A DNA stretch of 64,000 nt from Haliotis asinina (GCF_037392515.1 NC_090283.1:25374249-25438248), one strand, 5' to 3'; shown: positions 24,701 to 36,594, counted from the first letter of the stretch. Numbers and translations: made by a program. Notes: generated by a model not told the origin, from the letters alone.

Positions 24701-25324
24701 TCCACACAGGTCATCGTGAACTGACCATTCAAATTCGTTATAAACAGTTGGGTCTGCGAGGGACAGATCGAGTGCAGAATAAGTTCCCGAACCAGGATGT
24801 AAATATGTGACAGATCCATCATTAAAGATGCATAAGTTATTGTTTGAAATGAAATCCTCGAGGAGTTTTCCTTTATTGTTGGTGTCGGTACTTCCCCACA
24901 AAGGATTATGTCCATTAAGATCACCCATGATTATACATGGTCGAGGAAGTTGGTCAAAGAGATCCTGAAGATCGGACTGTCGAAGAGCTGTAGAAGGAGA
25001 AATATACAAAGAGCAAAGCGTAAAGGTGATCTGTAAAGTGAGACGGACAGCAATAGCCTGCAGATTGCTTTTGAGAGGAACCGGGCTGTGGATAACATCC
25101 TGCCTCACGATAATAGAAGCGCCACCGGTGGCTCTGTCACCTGGAGGTGAGAAGGAATGGAAGGAATTGTACCGACGCAATTCAAAGTTATCAGTACTTT
25201 TCAAGTGTGTCTCTTGTAAACTAAAAACCGACGGATTAAAATCTTGAGCTAATAATTGTAGATCATTAGAATTATTCCGAAGGCCTCTATAATTCCATTG
25301 AATTAAATTAATAGTGCTCTTCAT
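21741..25324 (-). pseudogene. LINE D ORF2, broken
   Basis: Starts at ATG 25324, overlapping the ORF1 stop as ATGA. Endonuclease, linker and RT fingers are open for 582 codons (WNYRGLRNN, QETHLK, GDLNGHN, GSDHFPTI). A short indel near 23580 breaks motif A (IFFEKP / LEKAYD). RT continues at 23637-22969 (QGVPQGS, FVDD). A deletion near 22975 joins the RT thumb (VVSN) to VPPLG, and RNase H follows (FTDGSKDGG, FTAEASAIL, SDSLSCLQ, WLPSHVGISGN). The region after RNase H is duplicated in tandem (copies at about 22388-22150 and 22146-21905), ending in a second finger and YFKTRTMKDL. Confidence 0.88.
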
Positions 25325-26523
25325 GGCGGTTCAACCGGGGATCCTGAACGCGAGGAACGTCTACTCCCTCGTTCTGGTTGTGAAGGAGTGACCTCCATAT
25401 CAAGAGGTCCAAACGGATTATGAACCGTCACTGATGATGGTGACGTTGATGGTACCTCTAAATCCTGAAGAGCCTTTGCCCTTCGCAGCTGTTTCTTTTC
25501 TTTATTTGACAACTGACTAACCTTTCCTGGATTAGTTTGTCTCTCTGGTTCTTGTTCAGTCTGTGAGGCAGATGTCGACGACCTTTGCTCATTTTGAGAG
25601 GACTGAGTGAATTCATTGACAGTAATTTGTTTGTCGTGTACCCAAGATATGTCTGTCTGGCATGAAGTTGAAACTTTGGTTACAGGAGGATGAACGAGGG
25701 AAGAAACAGTGGCTGAATATGTTCTGAGTGGAGTAATTTGAGACTCTGCGGATATCAACTTTTTGGCGTCTTGGTAGGAGAGGTTATTAGTGATTTTGAC
25801 TTTAAGAATCCTGGAGTCGAGTTCAAAATTAGGACATGATTTTGACGATGCCATGTGCTCACCGTTACAGTTAGAGCATCTGATGTCTCTTGTGCAGTCA
25901 GTGTTGTCATGAGACCCACTGCAACGGGAGCATACTGTTTTACGAGTGCACGACTTGGCACCGTGTCCAATGTATACATCCACTGGGATGTTAAAGTAAC
26001 CAGCTTTAATGGCTTTTGGTAGAGAAGACAGTCCAAACGTAAACATGTAAGTATTAATTTTAATGATATCTGCATCCTGCTTCCGGGTAAACCGTTTAAC
26101 AGCAGTTACTCCTTGGAGTTTTAATGCATCAACAATTTCTTCTTCTGTCATGTACGCCAGACAACGAGATCGGTCACGAACAATACCTCTGCAAGAGTTC
26201 AATGTCCTGTGCACAGAGACAACAACCCGCGTATCAACGAAATTTTGTAATCCTAGCAAGTTTACAAATTGCTGCCTCCGGGCACATTCAACAAGAAGTG
26301 AGCCAGAACGAAGGCGTGTAACGTTGGCTACCTCTCCGCATATGCCTTTGATACCCATAGATATAGCAAAGGGATTTAATTTCAATGGACCTCCATCTGC
26401 TCTTTCAACGACCAAGAATCTTGGCCATGAATCAACTACTGCTGAAGAGACTTCATCATCAGAAGATGTTGAAAGATGTCTCCGTTTGTTCTTTTTTGAA
26501 CCAGGGGGAATGTGTTTAGCCAT
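25321..26523 (-). CDS. LINE D ORF1 (gag-like), open, first zinc knuckle lost
   Basis: A 400-codon open frame from the ATG at 26523 (MAKHIPPGSKKNKRRH; chosen because copy H starts in the same region with MATPNLTGS) to a TGA at 25321-25323. It has the N-terminal RNA-binding-like domain and the LNSCRGIVRDR block. In the zinc region the usual IPNPLRCFKCQKF is missing: VDVYI joins directly to GHGAKSC, an in-frame loss of about 36 bases that removes the first Cys pair. CSRCSGSHDNTDC and CSNCNGEHMASSKSC remain. The tail is Ser-rich and ends SPVEPP. RNA binding is probably impaired. Confidence 0.88.
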   Translation of the reverse strand: MAKHIPPGSKKNKRRHLSTSSDDEVSSAVVDSWPRFLVVERADGGPLKLNPFAISMGIKGICGEVANVTRLRSGSLLVECARRQQFVNLLGLQNFVDTRVVVSVHRTLNSCRGIVRDRSRCLAYMTEEEIVDALKLQGVTAVKRFTRKQDADIIKINTYMFTFGLSSLPKAIKAGYFNIPVDVYIGHGAKSCTRKTVCSRCSGSHDNTDCTRDIRCSNCNGEHMASSKSCPNFELDSRILKVKITNNLSYQDAKKLISAESQITPLRTYSATVSSLVHPPVTKVSTSCQTDISWVHDKQITVNEFTQSSQNEQRSSTSASQTEQEPERQTNPGKVSQLSNKEKKQLRRAKALQDLEVPSTSPSSVTVHNPFGPLDMEVTPSQPERGSRRSSRSGSPVEPP

Positions 26524-27097
26524 GTTAATAAAAGGATGTTCAGCAACCCTGATCTCCACCCGCCATCGAGTGTCAACAAGGACGATCCTGCAGTGGAAAC
26601 CAAACCGCAAGATCAGAGCTACAGAGATGCTATACTCCAGAAATACAGACATTAATAGCTCAGAAATCAAAAAGAAGAAATATCAGGCTGGTCCGGCCCA
26701 TGACAATCTTCCTAAGAAACAAGACTCTAGGCAAAATATAAGATCAATTAAATAAAGTTGTCACAATCTGTAATCAAAATTTCCATGCTGTGATGATTCC
26801 AAATAAACGTTGTCCATGCACAGGGCATGACGTGACCAGCCGATTGATAGAATCGGGCCAATTCTACCTCCCGTCTAGGTGAAGTCAGGGCCAAAGTGGT
26901 GTGTTGAGCAACAGGAACACGGTTGCAGGTTCCTATTGCCCTCAACCACCAGGATCTCCTCCTCCACCGACACGGGCCGCAACCCACGGCCAACAGGTTG
27001 GTGGACCAAATATGCCCCCGGGTCCACTACGGGGGTGTCGGCGAGCTCTTGGCGTTACCCAGCACCCACCACGAGGAGGTGGCTCCGCACGGGTGCC

Positions 27098-28239
27098 CAC
27101 AACGCCGTATAAAATTGTCTTTACAATATATCACAAAACTATGCTCTAACAAATCCAACCCTGCATATAACTGTGTCTTCAATCCTCTTTATGAGGATTT
27201 GTATAGCAAAAAGACTTCACTTGTTCCACCTCTTGGGCTCAGAATAAAGCCGTTTATTGCTGCTGCTGGTATTGAGCTGGACAACGTAGCTCCTTTCCGT
27301 CTTCTTTCCTCTCCCCCTTGGCAGTTGGTCAGGCCACAGGTTGACCTAACTTTAACATCATTTAAAAAATCAGAAACGAATGAATTACAATATAAACAAG
27401 AATATAATCAATTGAAACATGCATATAACAATTACAAATCCTTATTTACAGATGGGTCCAAGGACGGTGGTGCAGTTGCTTGTGCCACTGTCATTGGATC
27501 CAGAACAATATCTTCTAGATTACCAGATTGCAGCTCTATTTTTACAGCAGAAGCTAACGCCATATTAACAGCTCTTAAATATATTCAAAGACACCCTAAA
27601 CGTAAACAGTATATAATATATTCTGACTCTCTTTCTTGCCTTCAGGCTATTAAAAATATTTCTTGTAAACATCCACTTTTAATTGAAATTATTGAATTGT
27701 GTAATAATCTTGCTACTGGCCAATACGACATCGTCTTCTGTTGGTTACCCAGCCATGTAGGCATTTCTGGGAATGTGATGGCCGATCTTGCTGCCAAGGC
27801 AGCACTCAACAAATCTGTGACACCACTTCATATTCCATACTCAGATTATAAAGCCACAATAAGATCTTTTATCCGTGAACTGATGCAGAAGAAGTGGGAT
27901 ACCCAGGTAGGTATAAATAAATTACATGCAATAAAACCTTATATCGGTTATAGTTACTTGGGTTGTCAGTTCAGATTTGAGGAGGTCATTATGCGACGAT
28001 GTCGCATTGGCCATACGAGGTATACTCACGAATATCTATTAAAAGGTGAAGATCCTCCGTTTTGTATCCCTTGTGATGAAGGAATCACGGTCAAGCATGT
28101 CCTGCTTGACTGTATTGAATATTCCATCACAAGGGATAAATTTTTTAACTCACGAACCTTGAAAGATCTTTTTAATAATGTTAGCTCTCATTTAATTATT
28201 GCATTTTTAAAAGATTTAGATTTGCTAAATGAATTGTAA
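27098..28239 (+). pseudogene. LINE C ORF2, 3' third (RNase H and finger)
   Basis: Continuation of the 14184-16741 ORF2 after the insertion. It is open without a stop from the CCGTATA junction to TAA at 28237-28239. It encodes the tether (LYEDLYSKKTSLVPPLGLRIKPF), a complete-looking RNase H (FTDGSKDGGAVAC, FTAEANAIL, IIYSDSLSCLQAI, WLPSHVGISGNVMADLAAKAA: the D, E, D and D residues are present) and the C-terminal finger CIPCDEGITVKHVLLDC. Upstream in-frame codons (26923 to 27097) are LINE D 5' UTR read by chance. Confidence 0.92.
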
Positions 28240-28333
28240 ATAGAGAAATATTCTATTCTTGGAAGTTTGAATTAGTAACTTAGAGTGTTAGTGGCTGTAT
28301 CCTCGAGGGGGGTTAAAGCACTGTAAAATTATT

Positions 28334-28690
28334 GTCCTCCTGAGAGGGTACGTAAGTCCAAAAACATTTAAAGTACATCAAAATATTCCACTGTTTCTAA
28401 TCGTAGAATACGTGTCCTTTTAATTTATGGCTAGATTTTCTGAATTGCTAACGGCTGAAGGGATGATGTAAATCTAGCTAGGGTCCATGCAGGAAGCAAA
28501 TGTATTGTAAAGTGTCCTCCTGAGAGGGTACATAAGTCCAAAACATTCTATGTAAATTTAATACGACCAAACTTTTAATCGTAGTATATTTGTTGTTTTT
28601 AACAATGGCTAAATTTCAGTATTATCGCCAATGGCTGAGGGGATGGTATAAATCCATCTGGGGTCCATGCAGGTAGCAAAGGTATTGTAA
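28334..28690 (+). repeat. 180-bp tandem duplication in LINE C 3' UTR
   Basis: The block starting TGTCCTCCTGAGAGGGTACR at 28334 recurs at 28514, offset 180, each followed by a diverged TAAGTCC...GGTCCATGCAGG.AGCAAA sequence. The other family members show this block once. The copies differ at many sites, so the duplication is older than the insertion or came with the source element. Confidence 0.8.
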
Positions 28691-28971
28691 GTCCCCATGG
28701 TCCCTAGCATGGTGATCTACCTTCTGTCGTTGGTGATATATAGCCCGTGTTTTATATTGTGTTGTCCTAATAGTGATCTTAGTTTTAACTTTCCAGACTA
28801 GTTTTAAATTGTAACTGTGATATTCTAGTTGTTTTACTGTCCTTTGCTGACAGGTTTATTTATGAAATATATATCATCCATTTCAGTGTTACATGTTCTC
28901 GTCACGATATGGCTGAAATATTGCCGATGTGACGTTAAATATTAACTCACTTAACTTAACTTCAGTCAGTG

Positions 28972-29441
28972 TATCCCTTCGTCCAGCCATCGTTGATCAT
29001 TAGCATTTTGCGACCGACAACTGATGTAAACATACGAGTTGCAAAAATGAATGAAGTAAGCAAGGCCACCAAACCGATCATGCCAGTCTATTGTAGTGAG
29101 ACATGGACGTTCTCACCCACCCCTCGTATGAGAATGTTTGTTTACTAGAATCACCGTTAATCACGAGTATTTGAATCCATGTGTTACTCATTATACACGC
29201 TCGACTAACCATGACGTTATATATTATGTTCTCATCTATTTCCTTGCTTAAATTTTCTTTCACAAAAAGATATGGGATATGGGACACGCCAGACGATTAC
29301 AGAAATATATATATACATAGTGTAGAGAATGGTTAATATACAGGAAGGAGGTAGCATGACAACCAACATAACGTGATGCTTGTGTATTGCAGGAATGCAA
29401 CGGGTTTCTGTAATAAAAACATCATCATGATAATGCTTACT
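28972..29441. other. Host spacer between LINE C and F
   Basis: About 470 bp of non-repetitive-looking sequence between the TSDs of C and F. It includes a short ATATATATAC run (about 29308). I see no exon, RNA gene or known repeat. Confidence 0.5.
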
Positions 29442-29990
29442 CATTATATCGTAAGTGAGTGAGTGAGTTAACATTTAACGTCACATCGGCAGTATTTCAG
29501 CCATATCGTGACGAGAGCATTCTTAAAAGGGAATTAATGTATATCATAAAAACCTGTCAACGAAGGACAGTAAAACAACTAGAATATCACAATAAGAAAT
29601 AAAACTAGCGTGAAAAGTTAAAACTAATATTCCTATTCAGACAAAACAATATAAAAACAGTCTATATAGATCACCAACAACTGAAGGTAGATCACCATAC
29701 TAGGGGCCATGGGGACTTACAGTACTTCTGCTACCTGTATGGTCCCTAGCTGGATTTACACCATCCCCTCAGCTGCTGGTGATTGTATGCAAGATTAGCC
29801 ACAAATAAAAATGACACATATTCTACGGCTAAGATAAAATGGAACATCAAATTTGACTTCAAATGTTTTGGGACTTACGTACCCTCTCAGGAGGACAATA
29901 ATTTTACAGTGCTTTAACCCTCCTCGAGGATACAGCCACTAACACTCTAAGTTACTAATTCAAACTTCCAAGCATAAAATATTTTTCTAT

Positions 29991-32900
29991 TTACAATTCA
30001 TTTAGCAAATCTAATTCTTTTAAAAATGCAATAATTAAATGAGAGCTAACAGAATTAAAAAGATCCTTCAAAGTTTGTGAGTTAAAATATTTATCCCTTG
30101 TGATGGAATATTCAACACAGTCAAGCAGGACATGCTTGACTGTGATTCTTTCATCACAAGGGATACAAAACGGAGGATCTTCACCTTTTAATAGATACCC
30201 GTGAGTATACCTCGTATGGCCAATGCGACATCGTCGCATAATGACCTCCTCAAATCTGGACTGACAACCCAAGTAAGTATAACCGATATAAGGTTTTATT
30301 TCATGTAATTTATTTATACCTACTTGAGTGTCCCACCTCTTCTGCATCAGATCACGGATATACGTTCTAATGCAAGCTTTGTAATCTGAATATGGAAGAA
30401 GAAGTGGTGTCACAGATTTGTTGAGTGCTGCCTTGGCAGCAAGATCGGCCATCACATTCCCTGAAATGCCTACGTGACTGGGTAACCAACAAAAGACGAT
30501 GTCGTATTGGCCAGTAGCAAGGGTATTATACAGTTCCATAATTTCTATTAAAAGTGGATGTTTACAGGAAATATTTTTAATAGCTTGAAGGCAAGAAAGA
30601 GAGTCGGAATATATTATATACTGTTTACGTTTAGGGTGTCTTTGAATATATTTAAGAGCTGTTAATATGGCGTTAGCTTCTGCTGTAAAAATAGAGCTGC
30701 AATCTGGTAATCTAGAAGATATTGTCCTGGATCCAATGACAGTGGCACAAGCAACTGCACCACCGTCCTTGGACCCATCTGTAAATAAGGATTTGTAATT
30801 GTTATATGTATGTTTCAATTTATTATATTCTTGTTTATACTGTAATTCATTCGTTTCTGATTTTTTAAATATCGTTAATGTTAGGTCCACTTGTGGCCTG
30901 ACCAACTGCCAAGGGGGAGAGGAAAGAAGACGGAAAGGAGCTATATTGTCCAGCTCAATACCAGCAGCAGCAATAAACGGCTTTATTCTGAGCCCAAGAG
31001 GTGGAACAAGAGAAGACTTTTTGCTATATAAATCCTCATAAAGAGGATTGAAGACACAGTTTTATGCAGGGTTGGATTCGTTTGAGTATAGTTTTGTGAC
31101 ATATTGTAAAGATAATTTGATACGGCGTTGTGCAAGAGATGGTTCATCGGCCTCAACGTAAAGACTGTCAATTGGTGAAGTTCTGAAGGACCCAAGACAG
31201 AGTCTTAGACCTTGGTGATTGACAGGATCAAGAAGTTTAAGATTGCTTCTGCAGGCTCCACCATATACGATGGAGCCATAATCAAGTTTAGACAGTACAA
31301 GTGATCGATATAGATGGAGAAGGGTAGCTTGATCCCCTCCCCATTTCGAATTTGACACCGCTTTGAATAGGTCAAGCGCCTTCAGGCATTTAGTTTTAAG
31401 TGATTTAATATGCGGTAAAAACGTTAAGTGTGAATCAAAGATTAGACCCAAGAACTTGGCTTCCTTCACAACTTTAATCGGCGTGCCATCTAGAGACAGT
31501 TCAGGGTCTTTATGTGGTTTGTATATACGACAAAAATGTGTGCAGTTAGTTTTCGATTTAGAAAATTTAAAGCCGTTTTCAAGACACCATTTATTAATCT
31601 TGTTTAAATACAACTGCAATTGCCGTTCAATGGTATGCATATTTTTGCCACGACAAGAAATATTAAAATCATCCACAAATAACGATCCATGAATTGAATC
31701 GTTTAAAACTTTTGATAAACTGTTGATCTTGATGCTAAAAAGAGTGACGGACAAAATACTGCCTTGTGGAACACCCTGATCCTGATTGTAATGATCAGAC
31801 AGGGTAGAACCCACACGGACCTGGAATTGTCTGTTATTTAAAAACTTGGCAATGAATTCAGGCAAACGACCTCGCAAGCCGAAGTCATGTAAATCTCGTA
31901 AAATGCCATATTTCCATGTTGTATCATATGCCTTCTCAAGATAAAAAAAGACAGATACAGCGTGTTGTTTATTGATCAGTGCGTTTTTAACAAATGATTC
32001 TAAACGCACTAAGTGATCGACTGCACTTCTGTTTTTACGGAAACCACATTGTATATCTGTAATGAGGTTATTTGTTTCCAAGTACCAAACAAGTCGATTA
32101 TTTATCATGCGTTCCATGGTCTTGCAAACACAGCTCGTTAGCGATATAGGCCGATAGTTCGAAGGGTCCGTATGATCACGTCCAGGTTTAGGGATAGGGA
32201 TAACTATGGCATCATGCCATGAAGAAGGAAACTTTCCAGATGTCCAGATATCATCAAATATATGTAAAAGGGTCTCTAAACATGATTCCGGTAAATGTTT
32301 CAGAAGTTGATAATGGATGTTATCAGCTCCTGTAGCAGTATCATGGGCCTGGTCAAGAGCTGTATGGAGCTCATGAATCGAAAATACCTCGTTGTAATCT
32401 TCCCCGTTATCTGAAGTAAAATTAATAGCTTTCTTTTCTTGCTGTTTTTGATACTTTTGGAATTGAGGTACATGATTCGAGGAAGAAGAATGTTGCGCCA
32501 GTGTTTCTCCAAGTTTATTGGCTATATCTGCTTTATTAGTTAATAACTGGTTTCCATCTTTGAGATGGTGAACACTAGATCTAGAGCCCTTACCTTTGAT
32601 TTTCTGGATCATATTCCATACCTTAGATATAGGCGTGCGGGAATTGATATTAGATACATAGTTTTGCCAAGATTTACATTTACTTTGCTTGAAAGTACGG
32701 CGAGCTTTAGCTTTAGATTTTAAATTTGTTCAAATTATGTACCATAGGGTGATGACGGAAATAATTTTCGGCCTTTTTCCGTGCCTTCCTAGCTTGTTTG
32801 CAATCAGAGTTAAACCATGGTTTCCTTATGTGTGAAATTGTAGAGGACTTTGGGATACACTCATCAGCAATAAATCGATAAATCGAGAGCTGAATATGTT

Positions 32901-33433
32901 CCCGTGCCAGGATGTAAATATGTCTTTGAACCATCATTATAAATGCATAGATCATTATTTGAGATGAAATCCTCCAGTAATTTACCTTTGGTGTTTGTAT
33001 TAGTACCACCCCAGAGTGGGTTGTGGCCATTTAAATCACCCATGATCAAACAGGGTTTAGGTAGTTGATCATAAAGAGCTTGCAAATCACGTAACTGAAC
33101 AGAAGAAGATGGTGGAAGATACAATGAACAAAGGGTAAATGCAACTTGTAATGTAAGTCGCACTGCCACGGCTTGGAGATTTGTTTTGAGCGTGACTTGA
33201 CTATGAATAACATTATTCCTCACCAGGATAGATGATCCACCAGTGGCCCTGTCGCCTGGGGGAGAAAAATAATGGTATGCATTAAAATGACGTAGATCAA
33301 AATTATCCGTCTGCTTTAGATAGGTTTCTTGAATGCAGAATATTGACGGATTAAGATCCTGGATTAACAGTTGTAAGTCATTAAAATTATTTCTGAGTCC
33401 TCTGCAATTCCACTGAATTATAGACGAAGACAT
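29991..33433 (-). pseudogene. LINE F ORF2, internally deleted
   Basis: ATG at 33433. The endonuclease is open to about 32885 (QWNCRGL, QETYLK, GDLNGHNPLWG), then an internal deletion fuses ALDLSIY to the later linker (RFIADECIPKSS), removing the SDH motif and about 90 codons. A frameshift near 32712 precedes the long frame 32612-31062, with all RT motifs (FYLEKAYDTTW here, QGVPQGS, FVDD). A TAT-to-TAA stop at 31059-31061 separates it from the tether, RNase H and finger, open in the same frame to 29991. FDLEK has become FYLEK, so the motif A catalytic Asp is lost. Confidence 0.9.
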
Positions 33434-34793
33434 TATTTCTTCCGAGGAGGATGTGCATGAGATCTACCCCGCGCCTTCCTTGACGGTGACAAGCTATGTG
33501 TCCTACCATTGCCATGGTCGGACACATCCATGTCCTCAAGGGATCCAAACTTATTATAAAGCTGAATCTCATCTGTTGAACCTTTAGCCAGCCTTTCACT
33601 TTGATTGATTCTGTTTAACTTTTGATTTCCTTTGACAGTTTGTTTAGCCAGAGCTTCATTTACTTTTTTGGACGAACCCGAGCCTGTTTTGTGTTTCGAA
33701 GAAGCATTTTCACTGTTAGTGTTTGTTTTATCCGATTGAGTCATAGGGCATGTAGAGCCGTTTGGTAAAGAAGACACAGACCGAGATTGAGATGCCATCA
33801 ATGTAACTGGTAACGAGTCAGTCTGTGTAGCAAATTCTCCGCGTTGTACAAGGTCTTCATTTGGAACCAGTTCAGGTGAGGTTGATTTTGTCCATGTCAG
33901 TTCTGTCTGACATTCAACAGAGGCTGTAGTATGAGTTGGTCGTTTGGTAACTGAAGCATAAGAGGCACTTTGATCAAAGGGTGAAACGAGTTTCTTCGCT
34001 TCAGCATAGCTAATGTTTTGAGTATGCTTTAATTTATTCACCTCCATTTCCCTCTTCCACACTGGGCACTCTTTTGATGATGACGAATGTTTCCCAGAAC
34101 AGTTGACGCATTTTTTGTAGTTGCTTTCACAATCTTCTGTCACGTGGGATTGCCCTCCGCAATGACCGCAAGTTATAGGATTTAAACAGGAATTTACCCC
34201 GTGACCAAATTTTTGACATTTAAAGCATCTCAGTGGGTTTGGGATGTACTGTTCTACTTGCAGATTACAATACCCTGCTTTGATAGATTTTGGTGCAGTT
34301 GGAGATACAAATGAGAACAGGTACGTATGCGTTGGAATTACTGTTGAGTTCTGACGTCGAGTGAATCGTTTCACGTACGTGACACCTTGATCTTTAAGTT
34401 CGCACATGATGTCAAGGTCTGTCATGTCCTCCAAAAGATGATCCCTATCCCTAACAATACCTTTACTTGAATTGAGGGTCCGGTGGATAGACACTTTAAC
34501 AGGAGATCCAGCTAAACTATCTGTTGAAAGCAGGTTGTTTGCTTGTTGTCGTTTGCTGCACTCTATGAGCAACGATCCAGATCTCAGTCTTTTGATGTTT
34601 TTGACATCACCAGCTATACCATAAACTGCTTTAGAAACAATAAACGGGTTCAATTTGATTGGTTGTTTGTCCGGAGATTCAATAACTAGAAATCGTGGCC
34701 AGTAGTCTATTTGTTTGGGTGTCCTGCAACTTTCAGTTGTACTTTGATCATTATCGAGTTGACGTTTTTTTTAAAAGGGGTTTCAAGGTCCAT
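33433..34793 (-). pseudogene. LINE F ORF1, one frameshift
   Basis: Starts at ATG 34793 (MDLETPFKK, homologous to MDYETPLKK of C). A single-base change in the A8 run at about 34770 shifts the frame; it is open again through DYWPRFLVIESPDKQPIK to TAA at 33433-33435. The three knuckles are complete: CFKCQKFGHGVNSC, CGHCGGQSHVTEDC and CVNCSGKHSSSSKEC. The tail is Ser/Gln-rich. The stop and the ORF2 start overlap as TAATG. Confidence 0.9.
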
Positions 34794-35565
34794 GTTGTAG
34801 TGTATAGTTTCATCATCCGAGCTTCCCACCCGCCATGGAGTATCACAAGGACAATGCTAAAGCAAGCGGATCTCCAGCTTGCAGCACCAAGGATACTCGG
34901 ATGATATACTCAAGTAGAATAATCACAAAGTAATTACTCTACTAGATTGGCCCGTGAGCCACCGCCTTCTGGGCATAAGACTCTAGGCAAATTACAACAC
35001 AAAATTGAAGTGACTCATTTGAAATTCAAATATATAAAGATTTAGCCAAGACATTTGAGAAACTTTAAAAAGTTTCGGAAATTTATGCATTAGAACATAC
35101 ATACTCAGGGCTTGGCATGACCAGCCGATTGGTCGAACCGGGCCCATTCGACCACCCGTCTAGGCGAAGTCAGGGCCAAAGTGGCGTATTGAGCAACAGG
35201 AGCATGATTGCAGGCCCCTATTGCCCTCAACCACCAGGATCCCCTCCTCCGCCGACACAGGGCCGCAACCCACGGCAAACGGGTTGGTGGACCAAATATG
35301 CCCCCGGGTCCACTACGGGGGTGTTGGCGAGCTCTTGGCATTACCCAGCACCCACCACGAGGAGGTGGCTCGCCACGGATGCCCATTATATCGTAAGACT
35401 TGCGAGTAATCAAACATTCTCTGTATCGCGTGGCATGGTCAAAGCCGATCTCCCGATGACAGAATGTGACTGTTGACTGTTCGATAAAACATGAAAATAT
35501 AACGTTTACTGTTGTCATTTCTTTATTTTCTAGTGGATGTTGGTTTTAAAAGATGAGCTAAAGAA

Positions 35566-36044
35566 GAGTGAGTGTCTTAATATGTAACGTCACATCGGCA
35601 ATATTGCAGCGACACAGTGACGAGAAATGTTGTAGATACACAATAAATATAAGTAATTAAAGAACCAGCTGTCATCGACGGACTGAAAAATAGCTGGAGT
35701 ATCACAAAGGTAGTTAAAACTATCTACAGTGTATTTTTAAACGCAGAAACGTTTTGTCAATATCACGTAAAAATGGGCTATTGATCACCAACAGCTTAAG
35801 GTAGATCACCATACTAGGGGCTTACAGTGCGTTTGCTACCTGTAAGGACCATAGCTGGATTTACACCACCCCCACAGCTGTTGGCGAATTTATGCAAGTT
35901 TAGCCACAAGTTAAAATGACAATAATACCACAACTAAAAGTGTTTAAGATTAATTTTGACTTCGAATGCTTTGGGACTTACGTACCCTCTCAGGAGGACA
36001 ATAACTTTACGATACTTCAAACTCGCTTGAGGTTGAGGTAAATA
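35566..36044 (-). mobile_element. 5'-truncated LINE 3' end
   Basis: A 3'-UTR-only copy in reverse: AGTGAGTGTCTTAATATGTAACGTCACATCGGCAAT... through the TAGATCACCATACTAGGG and CTCAGGAGGACAATAA blocks to about 36040. It is more diverged than the insertions in A and B. No clear TSD; an SINE adjoins directly on the right. Confidence 0.85.
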
Positions 36045-36048
36045 AAAG

Positions 36049-36310
36049 TGAGTGAGTGAGTGAGCGAGCTTAGTTTTACGCTGCACTCACCAACATTCCA
36101 GCTATTTGGCTGAGGTCTGTAAATAATCGAGTTTGGACCAGACAATCTAGTCATGAACAGCATGAGCATCGATCTGCGCAATTGGGAACCAATGACATGT
36201 GTCAACCAAGTCAGCGAGCCTGACCACCCGATCCCGTTAGTCGCCTTTTACGACAAGCATAGTCGTCTTTTATAGCAAGCATGGGTTGCTGAAGTCCTAC
36301 GCCAGACCTT
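36049..36310 (-). repeat. SINE copy 1
   Basis: Begins with the inverse tail (GTGAGTGAGTGAG), then AGTTTTACGCTGCACTCACC, ATTCCAGCTATTTGG, the ACCAGACAATC block, ATCGATCTGCGCAATTGGGA and the head TTTTACGACAAGCATAGTCG. It extends past the usual head into TTTATAGCAAGCATGGGTTG. I recognise no tRNA A or B box with confidence. Confidence 0.85.
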
Positions 36311-36594
36311 TGGGGGTTAGCAAAATAAGAGATCGGAAGGATATTATATATTCGTTGCATGGAGTCTTGAAAGGGTTATGGGACTGTAAGACCACTGTAA
36401 ATTCTGTGCTATCTGAAACGCAGGGTTGGTTGCTCGCCTTGTCTTACTATCATGGGCTGTGACCTCGAACAAGAAACATGTTGTGAAACGGGCCACATGT
36501 CAGTCGGTGACAGCTGCCGGTTTTACAAATTCAAAGCAAACAGTCAGCTTCTTCACCCAACAGCGGTGTGAAACACAAAGATTGTTCAGTCAAG

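Larger units (their letters stand above)
21211..27097 (-). mobile_element. LINE D, full-length insertion in C
   Basis: Its 5' end is at 27097 (inverse of GGCACCCGTG), followed by TSD CACAACGCCGTATA (27098-27111). On the 3' side the (ACTC)n tail at 21211-21230 is separated from the matching TSD (16728-16741) by the TIR element. Order: 5' UTR 26524-27097, ORF1, ORF2, 3' UTR 21211-21740. It belongs to a second subfamily (with H and J), distinguished by ORF1 sequence (ICGEV.NVTRLRSGSLLVEC) and an ATGA stop/start overlap. Confidence 0.92.
12309..28959 (+). mobile_element. LINE C, complete but interrupted copy
   Basis: Full-length LINE with 5' end at 12309 (after CTTCAGTCAGTG at 12297-12308) and 3' end at 28959, where the 12-bp TSD recurs at 28960-28971. 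It is split by a 10.36-kb insertion (16742-27097: TIR element plus LINE D), flanked by the 14-bp TSD CACAACGCCGTATA at 16728-16741 and 27098-27111. Without the insertion C is about 6.3 kb. Its 3' tail is TTAACTCACTTAACTTAA, not a clean (ACTC)n run. Confidence 0.92.
29456..35383 (-). mobile_element. LINE F, full-length insertion
   Basis: A 5.93-kb reverse-oriented LINE with both ends: 5' end at 35383 (inverse of GGCATCCGTGGCGAGCC) and (ACTC)n tail at 29456. The 14-bp TSD CATTATATCGTAAG is at 29442-29455 and 35384-35397. Order: 5' UTR 34794-35383, ORF1, ORF2, 3' UTR 29456-29990. It has one internal deletion and a few point lesions, with a perfect TSD, so it looks relatively young. Confidence 0.93.

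Noticed and set aside
26923..27100. N-terminal 60 codons of a 438-codon plus frame ending at 28239
   Set aside because: These codons are the LINE D 5' UTR read antisense and happen to join C's ORF2 in frame. Only 27098-28239 is real coding sequence of C.
28501..28560. GGTACGTAAGT in the LINE 3' UTR as a splice donor
   Set aside because: It is a conserved part of a repeated 3' UTR block with no paired exon. A donor match alone is weak.
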